Positions 54,278-62,674 of a DNA stretch of 64,000 nt are shown in pieces. How positions within the stretch are numbered: position 1 is the stretch's first letter; each line of letters starts with the position of its first letter. The stretch is from NCBI RefSeq assembly GCF_028765165.1, contig NZ_JARADB010000003.1:1560042-1624041 (forward strand), given 5' to 3'. The notes under the pieces were generated by a model that did no database searches, was not told where the DNA came from, and saw nothing but the letters and a program-made list of their open reading frames with translations. Source of the DNA: Paenibacillus sp. MAHUQ-63 (GTDB lineage: Bacteria; Bacillota; Bacilli; Paenibacillales; NBRC-103111). The position numbers were made by a program, and so were the translations under genes.

Positions 54278-55432
54278 CTAAACGCCATTCATAATCGTTA
54301 ACATTTGATGTAAGCGGCTCCGGTACGTGTGTTCTCGTAGTGTACGAGATAAGCCCTGTAAGGCAATTCGCTGCCGCTCCTCTTCATGATTCAAGTAGTA
54401 TTCGATTTTCGATACCAGTTCCTGCGGGGAACTAAATGTATCTAATTCTTCACCGGGCGTGTAGAAATTAGTTAATTCTTGGCGTACATCCGTTAGCTGA
54501 AGTGTGCCGCAAGCTGCAATGTCAATAACTCGGGGATTAGGTGAGTAAGCTGGAATGCGTCTACTATTACTATTATGTGTTTCATCATCGATGGATCGAT
54601 GCAGATTAATCACGATTTTCGAGGCATGATAATGTTTGGCGGTTTCTTTTGGATCTAACCAGTATCCTTGAATCTTGGAGGCAAGCTTATCGTAGGAACG
54701 AAGGCGCTCCCACCAAAAGCCATTAATCATGATATCTTTATCTTTGAGATAATCTGCAATTTCATCAATAAGGTGTACCCGATTCCAGAACGCCGTGCCT
54801 ATGAAGCAAATATCTTTGCGATAGGATGTGGGGACGTGTTCGAACAAGAGGCTACCTGGGTTAATTCCGAATGGAAGATAATAAACATGATTGCAGCCTA
54901 TAGACTTATACAAATCTATACAACTGATCTCCAGTGTAAAAATAAAATCATAATAGGGTACAATCTTTATCGTTTGGTCCGTATGATAAGGATCATCAGA
55001 CAGCCAAATCGCCGTCCGAATGCCCAAAGAACGGAGAGCCTGCACTTTATCGATAGGGAACGAGGGGGTAAGTGTAAACAGCATTAGAGCGATATCCGGC
55101 CTGGTTTCCCTGGAAATGCTAACAAAATCATCTTCCTGATTCACAACGATAACCTCGCGTACCAGCTTCCGCAAGCTATCTTCAATGCCTTCATCAATGG
55201 AAACATAAGGAGCCCCAGCTGCCCTTACATACATAACTTTCAAGTCCCAAAGAATACCGGTCTCTTGTGGTATATCTCGCACTATTCTTTGGCAGCGTCC
55301 CATATGATACCCGTAAGACCATCCCTTTGCATACCCAACTCGATGGCCGGCCTCCCAGTCTTGCTTTGCTGACGGTGGGGCCTGCCAGACCGTTTTGGGC
55401 CGTAGCTTTTTGCGTTCACTTATGGCATTCAT
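54278..55432 (-). CDS. CgeB-like spore-maturation glycosyltransferase with GX3 N-terminus (paralogue)
   Basis: About 384 residues, same layout as its neighbour: a basic start (ISERKKLRPK), quartets GHRVGYAKGWSYGYHMG, RCQRIVRDIPQE, then the CgeB-like domain (VMYVRAAGAPYVSIDEGIE, TAIWLSDDPYHTD, YLPFGIN, NPRVIDIAACG). The two genes are a tandem duplication that has diverged. The start is ATG 55432, 8 bases after AGGAG; the GTG at 55441 overlaps the upstream rmlD-like stop. Confidence 0.87.
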   Translation of the reverse strand: MNAISERKKLRPKTVWQAPPSAKQDWEAGHRVGYAKGWSYGYHMGRCQRIVRDIPQETGILWDLKVMYVRAAGAPYVSIDEGIEDSLRKLVREVIVVNQEDDFVSISRETRPDIALMLFTLTPSFPIDKVQALRSLGIRTAIWLSDDPYHTDQTIKIVPYYDFIFTLEISCIDLYKSIGCNHVYYLPFGINPGSLLFEHVPTSYRKDICFIGTAFWNRVHLIDEIADYLKDKDIMINGFWWERLRSYDKLASKIQGYWLDPKETAKHYHASKIVINLHRSIDDETHNSNSRRIPAYSPNPRVIDIAACGTLQLTDVRQELTNFYTPGEELDTFSSPQELVSKIEYYLNHEEERQRIALQGLSRTLREHTYRSRLHQMLTIMNGV

Positions 55433-55437
55433 CACGA

Positions 55438-56325
55438 TCACTCCTGATTTCCTACATATCCTTTAAGCTGAAGGTATTCCCGCAATGAACGTTTCCATGG
55501 CGGCATTGGATAAATACGGTTCATCTTGCTATTATCCAAAACACTGTAAGAAGGTCTCCGGCACCCTGAAGGATATTGGCTGGATGGCACAGGGGTGGCT
55601 TCGTACGTAAGCCCGCATAAGGTAAATGCCTGAACAGCCAATTCATGCCAGGTGCATGCCCCTTCGCCCGCGCAATGATAAATGCCGAATTCCGTCACAT
55701 TCTTATCGAGAAAGACTTTGACTGCTCTAGCTACATCGAGTGTATGGGTAGGTGACATGATGACATCGTCGACAATCGAAACCGACTTCCCCTGCTTAAC
55801 CAAGCGGAGCATCGTTTCAATGAAATTTCCACCTTTGCCGCTGGATCCTGCAACCCCATATAGCGAGGAAACGCGAAATATGAAATAATGATCCAAATAG
55901 TCCGCAATAACCTTCTCGCCTGCTGCTTTGGAGTTACCGTAAGCATTCAGCGGACGAGGCTCGTCGTCTTCGGTGTAGGGAAGAGCGTTGTCGCCATCGA
56001 ATACATAATCCGTGCTGAAATGAATCAGAGTGACCCCGTGTTGTTTACAAAATACGGACATGCGCAATACCGCAATGGCATTTACCATCAGAGCTTTAAG
56101 CGGCTCTTTTTCGCATTGTTCGGTATTGTGAAAGGCCGTGCAATTGATCAGTACATGAATCGATCCCAGCTTCTCTAAGAAAGGAATGATCGTTTCCGTA
56201 TCCTCCACGTTCAATTGATTGCGTGTAACGGGGATGACCTCGTACGAGTCATCTCCGGCAAATTGTCTGAGGATATCCGATCCCAGCTGTCCATTAGCGC
56301 CTAGCAGCACAATCCTTCTCATCAC
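55438..56325 (-). CDS. RmlD-like dTDP-4-dehydrorhamnose reductase
   Basis: 295 residues: LLGANGQLGSDIL, FSTDYVFDG, YGNSK and the C-terminal substrate segment GCRRPSYSVLDNSKM, typical of RmlD. Reduces a 4-keto-6-deoxy-hexose nucleotide. Starts with GTG 56325 overlapping the previous stop (GTGA). Sits with RmlC- and RmlA-like genes. Confidence 0.87.
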   Translation of the reverse strand: MMRRIVLLGANGQLGSDILRQFAGDDSYEVIPVTRNQLNVEDTETIIPFLEKLGSIHVLINCTAFHNTEQCEKEPLKALMVNAIAVLRMSVFCKQHGVTLIHFSTDYVFDGDNALPYTEDDEPRPLNAYGNSKAAGEKVIADYLDHYFIFRVSSLYGVAGSSGKGGNFIETMLRLVKQGKSVSIVDDVIMSPTHTLDVARAVKVFLDKNVTEFGIYHCAGEGACTWHELAVQAFTLCGLTYEATPVPSSQYPSGCRRPSYSVLDNSKMNRIYPMPPWKRSLREYLQLKGYVGNQE

Positions 56326-57362
56326 TCATTCCATCCCTTGAGTTCCATGATACCTCCGTACAATTTGACATCTTCAATTATCCGATGCCATTTCACCAGC
56401 TCGCTGTACCAATCCAACGTAATCGTTTGAGCCATATTGACCACTTCGCCCGCTTCAAGCGCATTGTAAATTTCCAGCGCGCCCTGCGCAGCGGTCCATT
56501 TGCCCTTCCATTGCAAGTCTTTTTCAATTTTGTCAAAGCTGACCCGATAAGAACGGTGATCGGGTGCGCCGTACCAATCTATCGTGACTTGTTTGGGTAA
56601 GCTGCCGGCAATCTCCTCGGCCAATTGGCCGAGCTGGTAGTTATTGCGATCGGAGCCAACATTATAGATTTGTCCGTTAATGACATCAGGGGCTGCTTCG
56701 AGCAGCAGGCACATCACGTCAGTCGTATCTTGGACGTGGACGAAGGGTCTCCATTGCGAGCCGTCTCTCATTAACGGAATGACGCCGTTTCGCCATGCGC
56801 CAAGCGCCATGCCGTTGATGGCCAGATCGAAGCGGATACGAGGGGAATGACCATAGACGGTAGCCTGTCGGATGACGACAACCGTGAAGGAGTCATCAGC
56901 AAGCGGGAGGACACCATGCTCCGCCATTTCGTTCGCTTTGGCATACGTTGTAAGCGGATTGGTAGGAGAGGTTTCATCCACGATAACCTCTGGCGGTTGA
57001 AAGCCGTACAGGCTGCAGGAGGACGGAAGAATATACCGTTTAACGCCCAGTTTCTTGGCTTTATGAGCCGTAGAGACACGGGAGATATGATTGATTTGGT
57101 AAGTCGCTTCCTGAAACAGCTCTCCGCTGGGGTCGTTGGATATAGCTACCAAATCGATGACCGCCTCTACGTCGGCGAATACCTCTTCTTTTAGACGACG
57201 GGAATCTTCTTTGATCAGAATAAGATTCGGATGCTGTGGAAGTTTATCTGTACCAAAAAAGAAGCGGTCTGCCGCTTTCACTTTGTAGCCTTTATCCAAC
57301 AGCTTTGGGACCAGCACACTGCCGATATACCCGCCGGCTCCCGTTACCAAGATTGTCTTCAT
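56322..57362 (-). CDS. NAD-dependent epimerase/dehydratase (SDR) with altered YxxxK
   Basis: 346 residues. Rossmann motif VTGAGGYIGSVL at the start; PSSCSLYGFQ in place of the usual Ser/Thr-rich catalytic strand. The expected YxxxK reads YAKAN, with Asn at the catalytic Lys position and Lys two residues earlier. It is not a typical RmlB; a related dehydratase, epimerase or reductase is possible. Start ATG 57362 with GGAGG 6 bases upstream, rather than the longer frame to 57389. Confidence 0.8.
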   Translation of the reverse strand: MKTILVTGAGGYIGSVLVPKLLDKGYKVKAADRFFFGTDKLPQHPNLILIKEDSRRLKEEVFADVEAVIDLVAISNDPSGELFQEATYQINHISRVSTAHKAKKLGVKRYILPSSCSLYGFQPPEVIVDETSPTNPLTTYAKANEMAEHGVLPLADDSFTVVVIRQATVYGHSPRIRFDLAINGMALGAWRNGVIPLMRDGSQWRPFVHVQDTTDVMCLLLEAAPDVINGQIYNVGSDRNNYQLGQLAEEIAGSLPKQVTIDWYGAPDHRSYRVSFDKIEKDLQWKGKWTAAQGALEIYNALEAGEVVNMAQTITLDWYSELVKWHRIIEDVKLYGGIMELKGWNE

Positions 57363-57404
57363 AATGTTCCTCCTTAGCGTATTTCTCAAAGATGCTTTCT
57401 TCAG

Positions 57405-57953
57405 CTACACAAAATTATTATCCGCTTGTTGAAGTGGTGGATGCTGGTGATCCTTTGCTGACAAAATGGGATCCGAAACCGGCCAGTCGATGGCAAGCTG
57501 CGGATCATTCCATTGAATGCCGCGATCATGTTCGGGGGAGTAGTATTGATCGACTTTATACAGGAGCTGTGTGTTAGGGACAAGCGTGCATACACCGTGC
57601 GCAAAGCCTTGAGGCACTAAGATCTGGCGCTTGTTCTCCGCACTCAGGATGACGCCGATCCACTGACCATACGTCGGGGAGCTCTTTCGAATATCAACTG
57701 CGACATCATAAACAGCGCCAGATAGGACCCGAACGAGCTTCGTCTGTGCTTTTGGCGCCAGCTGATAGTGAAGTCCACGCAAGATCCCTGCCTCTACGGA
57801 TAGGGAATGATTGTCTTGAACGAACTCATGGTGAATGCCTAGCTGTGCCAGCTGCTCTCGATTGTAGCTTTCCATGAAGAAGCCGCGATGATCGCCATGC
57901 GCCTTCGGTTCCAGCAGCAGCACCCCAGGCAGCTTCGTCGAAACTACTTTCAT
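57405..57953 (-). CDS. rmlC: dTDP-4-dehydrorhamnose 3,5-epimerase
   Basis: 182 residues, cupin fold: DHRGFFMESYNREQL, FVQDNHSLSVEAGILRGLHY (catalytic His in GLHYQ), LVPQGFAHGVCTL. Epimerises the 4-keto-6-deoxy sugar at C3 and C5. The long upstream frame to 58175 is inside the oxidase gene; the ATG at 57953 has AGGAGG 9 bases upstream and overlaps the oxidase stop (ATGA). Confidence 0.92.
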   Translation of the reverse strand: MKVVSTKLPGVLLLEPKAHGDHRGFFMESYNREQLAQLGIHHEFVQDNHSLSVEAGILRGLHYQLAPKAQTKLVRVLSGAVYDVAVDIRKSSPTYGQWIGVILSAENKRQILVPQGFAHGVCTLVPNTQLLYKVDQYYSPEHDRGIQWNDPQLAIDWPVSDPILSAKDHQHPPLQQADNNFV

Positions 57954-59161
57954 GCTGTAGAGCCTCCTCGTAGTTGTGTGAGTTGATCGACCACATAAGC
58001 AGCAAACGGCATAGAGCATGTGAAGGCCGGGGACACCGCGTTCAGCACATGGATTGAACGATGATCGCCTTCGATCACGAAATCCTGTACGAGCTCCAAG
58101 GTCTCTTTGTTCAGGAGCTGCGCGCGTATGCCCGGACGCAAGTAATGTCCGAAACCGTCCGGATCGATTTGCCAAACCATTGATAGGCCTAAACCTATGA
58201 AATAGGATCTCATATATTTCCGCATTTCCTCGAATACCAATCGTCTGAACTGAAAGGAATTCGTAAGAAACAATTTCGCCTCATAGCCCACAATTTGCAA
58301 AAATTCCTTCCACCGAAAGCCCCGAAGACCGGAATAGTTCTCGCGCCAGAAGGCCGGAATCGCTGTAGGGCCAATCTTAATGCTGCCATCGACGGTCTTG
58401 GTATAATGCACGCCAAGAAAAGGGTTGCCCAAATTGGGGACAGGGTAGATGTTCGTCGCTACATCCGTTTTGTTCTTCGTATATTTCAAATAAATGCCTT
58501 TAAACGGAATGATGGTATAGTTGAGGCCGAATCCGAAATCATGAGCAATACTGTCTGCATAGAGGCCGGCAGCATTAATCAGATATTTGAACTTATATGT
58601 TTGCTTATCGGTAAATACCAAATCTCCTCTATGATTCTGATATTGTGTCTGAAAATAAAACGAAACCCCGCGCGCCATATTGTCATATTTGAGCATCTGG
58701 CACACCTCCACGGGATCCACCGACGCCGTCGTAGGCGAAAAGAGAGCTTTGCGATACGTTTTTGCATTCGGATCAATGACATGGACATCGGCCTCGTCGA
58801 TCCACTTCAGCTCAACCCCGTTGATATCCCCTCTCCGCTTCAGCTCTTCGAGACCGGCCAGCTCGGTCTCATCCTTGGCGACAACCAGTTTTCCGCATTC
58901 ATTGATGCTGAGCCCATTGTCCTTACAATAGGTTCTCATCGCTTGATTACCCTCTTTGGTAAACTTCGCCTTTAGACTGTTTGCCGTATAATAGAAGCCG
59001 GCATGAAGCACTCCGCTGTTCCGGCCACTGGCATGTGCGGCCACATCTTTTTCCTTTTCCAGTATACATACGGTGGTTCCCGGCTCTCTTAGCTTAAGCT
59101 CGCGAGCTATGGTGAGCCCAATAATGCCGCCTCCGATAATGACATAATCGTATGTCTTCAC
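57950..59161 (-). CDS. lhgO: FAD-dependent oxidoreductase, L-2-hydroxyglutarate oxidase-like
   Basis: 403 residues. FAD motif YVIIGGGIIGLTIARELK, then HASGRNSGVLHAGFYY and the C-terminal SPAFTCSMPFAAYV, typical of LhgO. That enzyme oxidises L-2-hydroxyglutarate to 2-oxoglutarate. Its four-base overlaps with rmlC and rmlA-like genes on both sides put it firmly inside the sugar operon, so the real substrate here may be a sugar or lactate-like precursor. Confidence 0.85.
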   Translation of the reverse strand: MKTYDYVIIGGGIIGLTIARELKLREPGTTVCILEKEKDVAAHASGRNSGVLHAGFYYTANSLKAKFTKEGNQAMRTYCKDNGLSINECGKLVVAKDETELAGLEELKRRGDINGVELKWIDEADVHVIDPNAKTYRKALFSPTTASVDPVEVCQMLKYDNMARGVSFYFQTQYQNHRGDLVFTDKQTYKFKYLINAAGLYADSIAHDFGFGLNYTIIPFKGIYLKYTKNKTDVATNIYPVPNLGNPFLGVHYTKTVDGSIKIGPTAIPAFWRENYSGLRGFRWKEFLQIVGYEAKLFLTNSFQFRRLVFEEMRKYMRSYFIGLGLSMVWQIDPDGFGHYLRPGIRAQLLNKETLELVQDFVIEGDHRSIHVLNAVSPAFTCSMPFAAYVVDQLTQLRGGSTA

Positions 59162-59898
59162 TGCTCATCACCTGAGTTAATTTTCGGGTATTCTTTCAGC
59201 TTTTCGGTGGCTTCGTACCAGGACGGGAACGTTCCGGCATCAATCCACCAACCGTTCAATATGTGATAAGTCAGCTGCCCTTTTTCGGCATACAAATTGT
59301 TCACATCAGTAATTTCCATCTCTCCGCGCGCTGAAGGCTCGATCGATCGAATCAGATGGAAGACGGAGGAATCATACATATAGATCCCTGTAACACAATA
59401 CGAGGATTGCGGGTTTTCCGGCTTCTCTTCAATCCGTTTAATCAGCGCTCCGTCCATCACCGGGACCCCATAGCGTCTCGGATCATCGACTTCTTTCAGA
59501 AATACCTTCGCTCCCTCCGGCTGTTTCTCGAACTCCTTTACGTAAGAGGTCAACGAAGATTCAAACAAGTTATCGCCCAGCAAGACGATCAGCTTCTCAC
59601 CTGGATGCACGATGCTTTCAGCAAGTTCCAGCGCTTCGGCTATGCCGCCGGCTTTCTCTTGGATTTTGTAGGTAAGCTTGACTCCCCAAGCCTTCCCGCT
59701 GCCCAAGAAATCAATGTAGAGGGCAGCGGACTGCTTTCCCGTTACGAGCAAAATATCGTAGATTCCTGCCTCTCTCAGTTTCTCTATCGCGTAATAAATC
59801 ATCGGATATTTGCCGACGGGAAGCAGGTGTTTGTTCATTATTTGAGTCAATGGCCGGAGACGCGTACCCGTTCCACCTGCAAGAATAACTCCCTTCAT
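59158..59898 (-). CDS. rmlA: Glucose-1-phosphate thymidylyltransferase-like (RmlA-type)
   Basis: 246 residues: GGTGTRLRPLTQIMNKHLLP, the LLGDNLFE metal site and EEKPENPQSSYCVTGIYMYD, typical of short RmlA. Makes dTDP-glucose from glucose-1-phosphate. Start ATG 59898 (MKGVILAGG), AAGGGTGG upstream. The cluster carries RmlA-, RmlC- and RmlD-like genes but no clear RmlB. Confidence 0.88.
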   Translation of the reverse strand: MKGVILAGGTGTRLRPLTQIMNKHLLPVGKYPMIYYAIEKLREAGIYDILLVTGKQSAALYIDFLGSGKAWGVKLTYKIQEKAGGIAEALELAESIVHPGEKLIVLLGDNLFESSLTSYVKEFEKQPEGAKVFLKEVDDPRRYGVPVMDGALIKRIEEKPENPQSSYCVTGIYMYDSSVFHLIRSIEPSARGEMEITDVNNLYAEKGQLTYHILNGWWIDAGTFPSWYEATEKLKEYPKINSGDEQ

Positions 59899-59925
59899 AG
59901 CAACGCCCACCCTTTCATCAGATGC

Positions 59926-60654
59926 TCATATAAATTGTTGCGGATCCACGCCCCATTTCTCCATAAACAGATCCTTCGAGCGCTTCACAATCGCCTTAAA
60001 CTGCTGCTGGCTTTTCTTGCCGAAGCTGGCGCTGCCATGATGGAAGATAAAAGTGTCCTCCGCCATCATCAGCTTGTAGCCCGCCAGCCTTGCCCGATAA
60101 CAATAATCATCATCCTCGAAATGTCCGGGACTGAACCGCTCATCCAATAAGCCGATGGTGTCCATCACTTCTCTTTTAAATAGGAAGCAAAAACCGATAA
60201 GACGTTGAACCTCGGTATACGTTCCTTTCTTCTGCTCGTTGTACCTGAGCGTCATCTCTTCGAGAGTCGTATAAGGCTCCTCGATTTTCTGCCTGCCACT
60301 GGCATAATTGGTCATCGGTCCGACAATACCGACATCCGGTCTGTGAAGAAGACAATCCAACAAATTGACCAGCCAATTTGGAGTTAGCAGCACGTCATTA
60401 TTCAATAACAAAATCGTGCTGCCTTTGGCCAATTTCATGCCGGTGTTGCATGCAACCGGAAACCCCCTGTTGTCGGGAAATGAGACGAAAGGTACTCCTT
60501 CCTGAACCAGAAATTCAAGTGTACCGTCGGTAGATCCATTATCGACAACAATAATTTCATACGGAACCTGCGTATGAAGACGAATGGAATAGATGCAATC
60601 CATCAGCAGTGCTTTCTCATTAAATGTCGGAATAATGATACTGGTTGCATTCAA
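59926..60654 (-). CDS. GT2-family glycosyltransferase
   Basis: 242 residues: TSIIIPTFNEKALLMDCIYS, EIIVVDNGSTDGTLEFL, LLLNNDVLLTPNW, HFEDDDYCYRARLAG. Resembles the GT2 domain of the 50705-52087 gene, but without the basic/GX3 N-terminus. Overlaps the previous gene by four bases (ATGA). Confidence 0.87.
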   Translation of the reverse strand: MNATSIIIPTFNEKALLMDCIYSIRLHTQVPYEIIVVDNGSTDGTLEFLVQEGVPFVSFPDNRGFPVACNTGMKLAKGSTILLLNNDVLLTPNWLVNLLDCLLHRPDVGIVGPMTNYASGRQKIEEPYTTLEEMTLRYNEQKKGTYTEVQRLIGFCFLFKREVMDTIGLLDERFSPGHFEDDDYCYRARLAGYKLMMAEDTFIFHHGSASFGKKSQQQFKAIVKRSKDLFMEKWGVDPQQFI

Positions 60655-61727
60655 TGGAATCCCTCCCCAAGTGCGGAACGCTTCCGGATACCATCCTTAT
60701 AATGAAGCCGGCTGCAGTAGCTGCTGAGTAACATGTGCATGGCTTCCAAATGGTCGCCTAGGATGAGACTCGAGACGGGATTGGAAGCTCCTGTATTCCA
60801 TTTGGTCACCTTATTGCCTGAGATCACATCGATGCTGGCTGGAGCGCATATCGATAGGCCGAGCTGGATCGCCAGAGCTTGAGCTTTCGGAGGTACGGCC
60901 AAATTGGGTGCTCCGATTCGTTCAATCGCATTCCGGGAAAGCATATGAGGAATGGCTGTCATGGAATTCGTTTTTAAATCTTGTCTGCCTTGAACCGTAT
61001 TCAAAAATTGTTTCATCACCGTTACGCCGTCGCGACGAGCAAATTGGCCGATGAAAGGGGTCATATCATTGAGGGCTACATCCGCTCCCCGGTCTATAGC
61101 TCGTATGAATGGAACCAATTGTCCTGCCTTAATCGGGATATCACCATCGATAAACAGCACCATATCTGCTGTCGCTAACCTTGCCCCGATAGATCGCCCA
61201 ACATCATAACCAACGGAATATGGATAATGAACAATCGTTGCAAGCGGGCACTGCCGGGCGATCGAGAAGCTGTTATCGGTTGAACCGTTGACAACGATGA
61301 TGATTTCCTTCATCGGAAGACGCTGCAGCTGTGCGAGTACGCCCGCTATCGTAGAGCCTTCATTAAACACTGTGATGACAGCCGACAGGCTTTTCAGTGT
61401 CGGAACCAACGTGCCCTCCGGCTTCTCGATGCCCGCTTGTGTGCAGTAGCCGGTAAGAAAAGCCTCCGCACACCGTTCATATAATGCATCCGGGATTTTT
61501 CTGCCTTCCCCTAAATAGTGGTAATACCACAGGAAATTAATATAGCGGATAGGCTGTTCATTTTCCGGAAGCGGGTGATCAACCGCATAGCGACTGCCAG
61601 CCTTCTGCGTTATAGGTATCCACTGTACCGATGGTGCCATCCGTCTTCCTCTTATCAGTTTGCCCTTTCTTTTCAACCGCATCGGCACTTTCTTGCGTAA
61701 TCGCTGTACGGTAGCTTTTCGTTTCAT
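60651..61727 (-). CDS. GT2-type transferase with a basic N-terminal tail
   Basis: 358 residues. The first ~30 residues are strongly basic (MKRKATVQRLRKKVPMRLKR), followed by a helical stretch and a GT-A core (SAVITVFNEGSTIAGVL, IIVVNGSTDNS, VLFIDGDIPI). The late region (TNSMTAIPHMLSRNAIERI) is shared with the next gene. Basic tail without GX3 quartets. Start ATG 61727, GGGGTG upstream. Confidence 0.82.
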   Translation of the reverse strand: MKRKATVQRLRKKVPMRLKRKGKLIRGRRMAPSVQWIPITQKAGSRYAVDHPLPENEQPIRYINFLWYYHYLGEGRKIPDALYERCAEAFLTGYCTQAGIEKPEGTLVPTLKSLSAVITVFNEGSTIAGVLAQLQRLPMKEIIIVVNGSTDNSFSIARQCPLATIVHYPYSVGYDVGRSIGARLATADMVLFIDGDIPIKAGQLVPFIRAIDRGADVALNDMTPFIGQFARRDGVTVMKQFLNTVQGRQDLKTNSMTAIPHMLSRNAIERIGAPNLAVPPKAQALAIQLGLSICAPASIDVISGNKVTKWNTGASNPVSSLILGDHLEAMHMLLSSYCSRLHYKDGIRKRSALGEGFH

Positions 61728-61731
61728 AACT

Positions 61732-62541
61732 TCACCCCACAAAGGATCGATCCCGGGATAAATCTGTCTGGAGACCACGCTCGTTCGTATCCTGCAGTAA
61801 CCATTCGATGGCTTCCAAGTGGTCTCCGATAATGAGATGCCGCAGCGGATCTACCTTGTATGCTTTCCTTTTTCGCGGATTCATTCGCCCTACATTGACT
61901 TCATGCACCTTGTGAAGATCAAGTCCTTTGCGCACAGCGATCGTTTGAGCTAGCGGTGGCACAGACAAATGCTTGGCATCGATCTGTTCAAGCGCTCTTC
62001 GGCTTAACGCGTGGGGAATTGTCGTCATGGATGCTCCACGCAAATCAGGGCGGGAAAGGGCAAGATTCAAAGCATGCTTCGCTAGTACAACAGGATGAAC
62101 TTCATCGGTTAGAACTTTGCCCGTGTAACTGTTCAACGCTACGTCGACACCTCGTTCAACGGCATAAACAAAAGGTTTCAAGTCCCTTGCCGGAATCACA
62201 ATATCGGCATCTGTAAACAACAGGATGTCACCTCTCGCATGCATGGCGCCGATACTTCGGCCTACATCATGGCCTAACGATTCCTTGAAGGATATCACTC
62301 TTGCCCCCATCCTCCTGGCAATGTTCTCTGTACCATCCGTCGAGCCGTTACAAACAACGATTACTTCTGTAAAAGGATGCACCAATTGAGCCTGACGAAT
62401 GACAGAGGCTAGCGTCTTACTTTCGTTCATTGCCGGTATGATGACCGAAACTTTGGGTTTTTCCTGTTCGGATAAAGGTTTGGAGGCATAGCGAGGTTTC
62501 GCTTTCGGTTTCAAGCTCTTTCGTATCACTCGCTTCTTCAT
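61732..62541 (-). CDS. GT2-type transferase with a basic N-terminal tail (paralogue)
   Basis: 269 residues. Basic start MKKRVIRKSLKPKAKPRYAS, then VSVIIPAMNESKTLASVIR, VIVVCNGSTDGT, LLFTDADIVIP, and the paralogue segment SMTTIPHALSRRALEQI. Adds a sugar from a nucleotide donor; acceptor unknown. ATG 62541 lies 8 bases after AGGAGG; GTG 62547 would be too close. Confidence 0.83.
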   Translation of the reverse strand: MKKRVIRKSLKPKAKPRYASKPLSEQEKPKVSVIIPAMNESKTLASVIRQAQLVHPFTEVIVVCNGSTDGTENIARRMGARVISFKESLGHDVGRSIGAMHARGDILLFTDADIVIPARDLKPFVYAVERGVDVALNSYTGKVLTDEVHPVVLAKHALNLALSRPDLRGASMTTIPHALSRRALEQIDAKHLSVPPLAQTIAVRKGLDLHKVHEVNVGRMNPRKRKAYKVDPLRHLIIGDHLEAIEWLLQDTNERGLQTDLSRDRSFVG

Positions 62542-62674
62542 ATTCACTTCCTCCTGAGCGAATTGCCATTTGGTTTCGTTCCCATTGTATGTGTATTCAT
62601 CCCGAAGGGCACGGCATCCGTTTAACCCCTGTTCGGCTTTTGCTGAAAATGGGACATCTATCCCTACCCGCCGT

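Noticed and set aside
57954..58175. Upstream extension of rmlC
   Set aside because: It lies entirely inside the oxidase gene; the RmlC domain starts at 57953, which has AGGAGG upstream.
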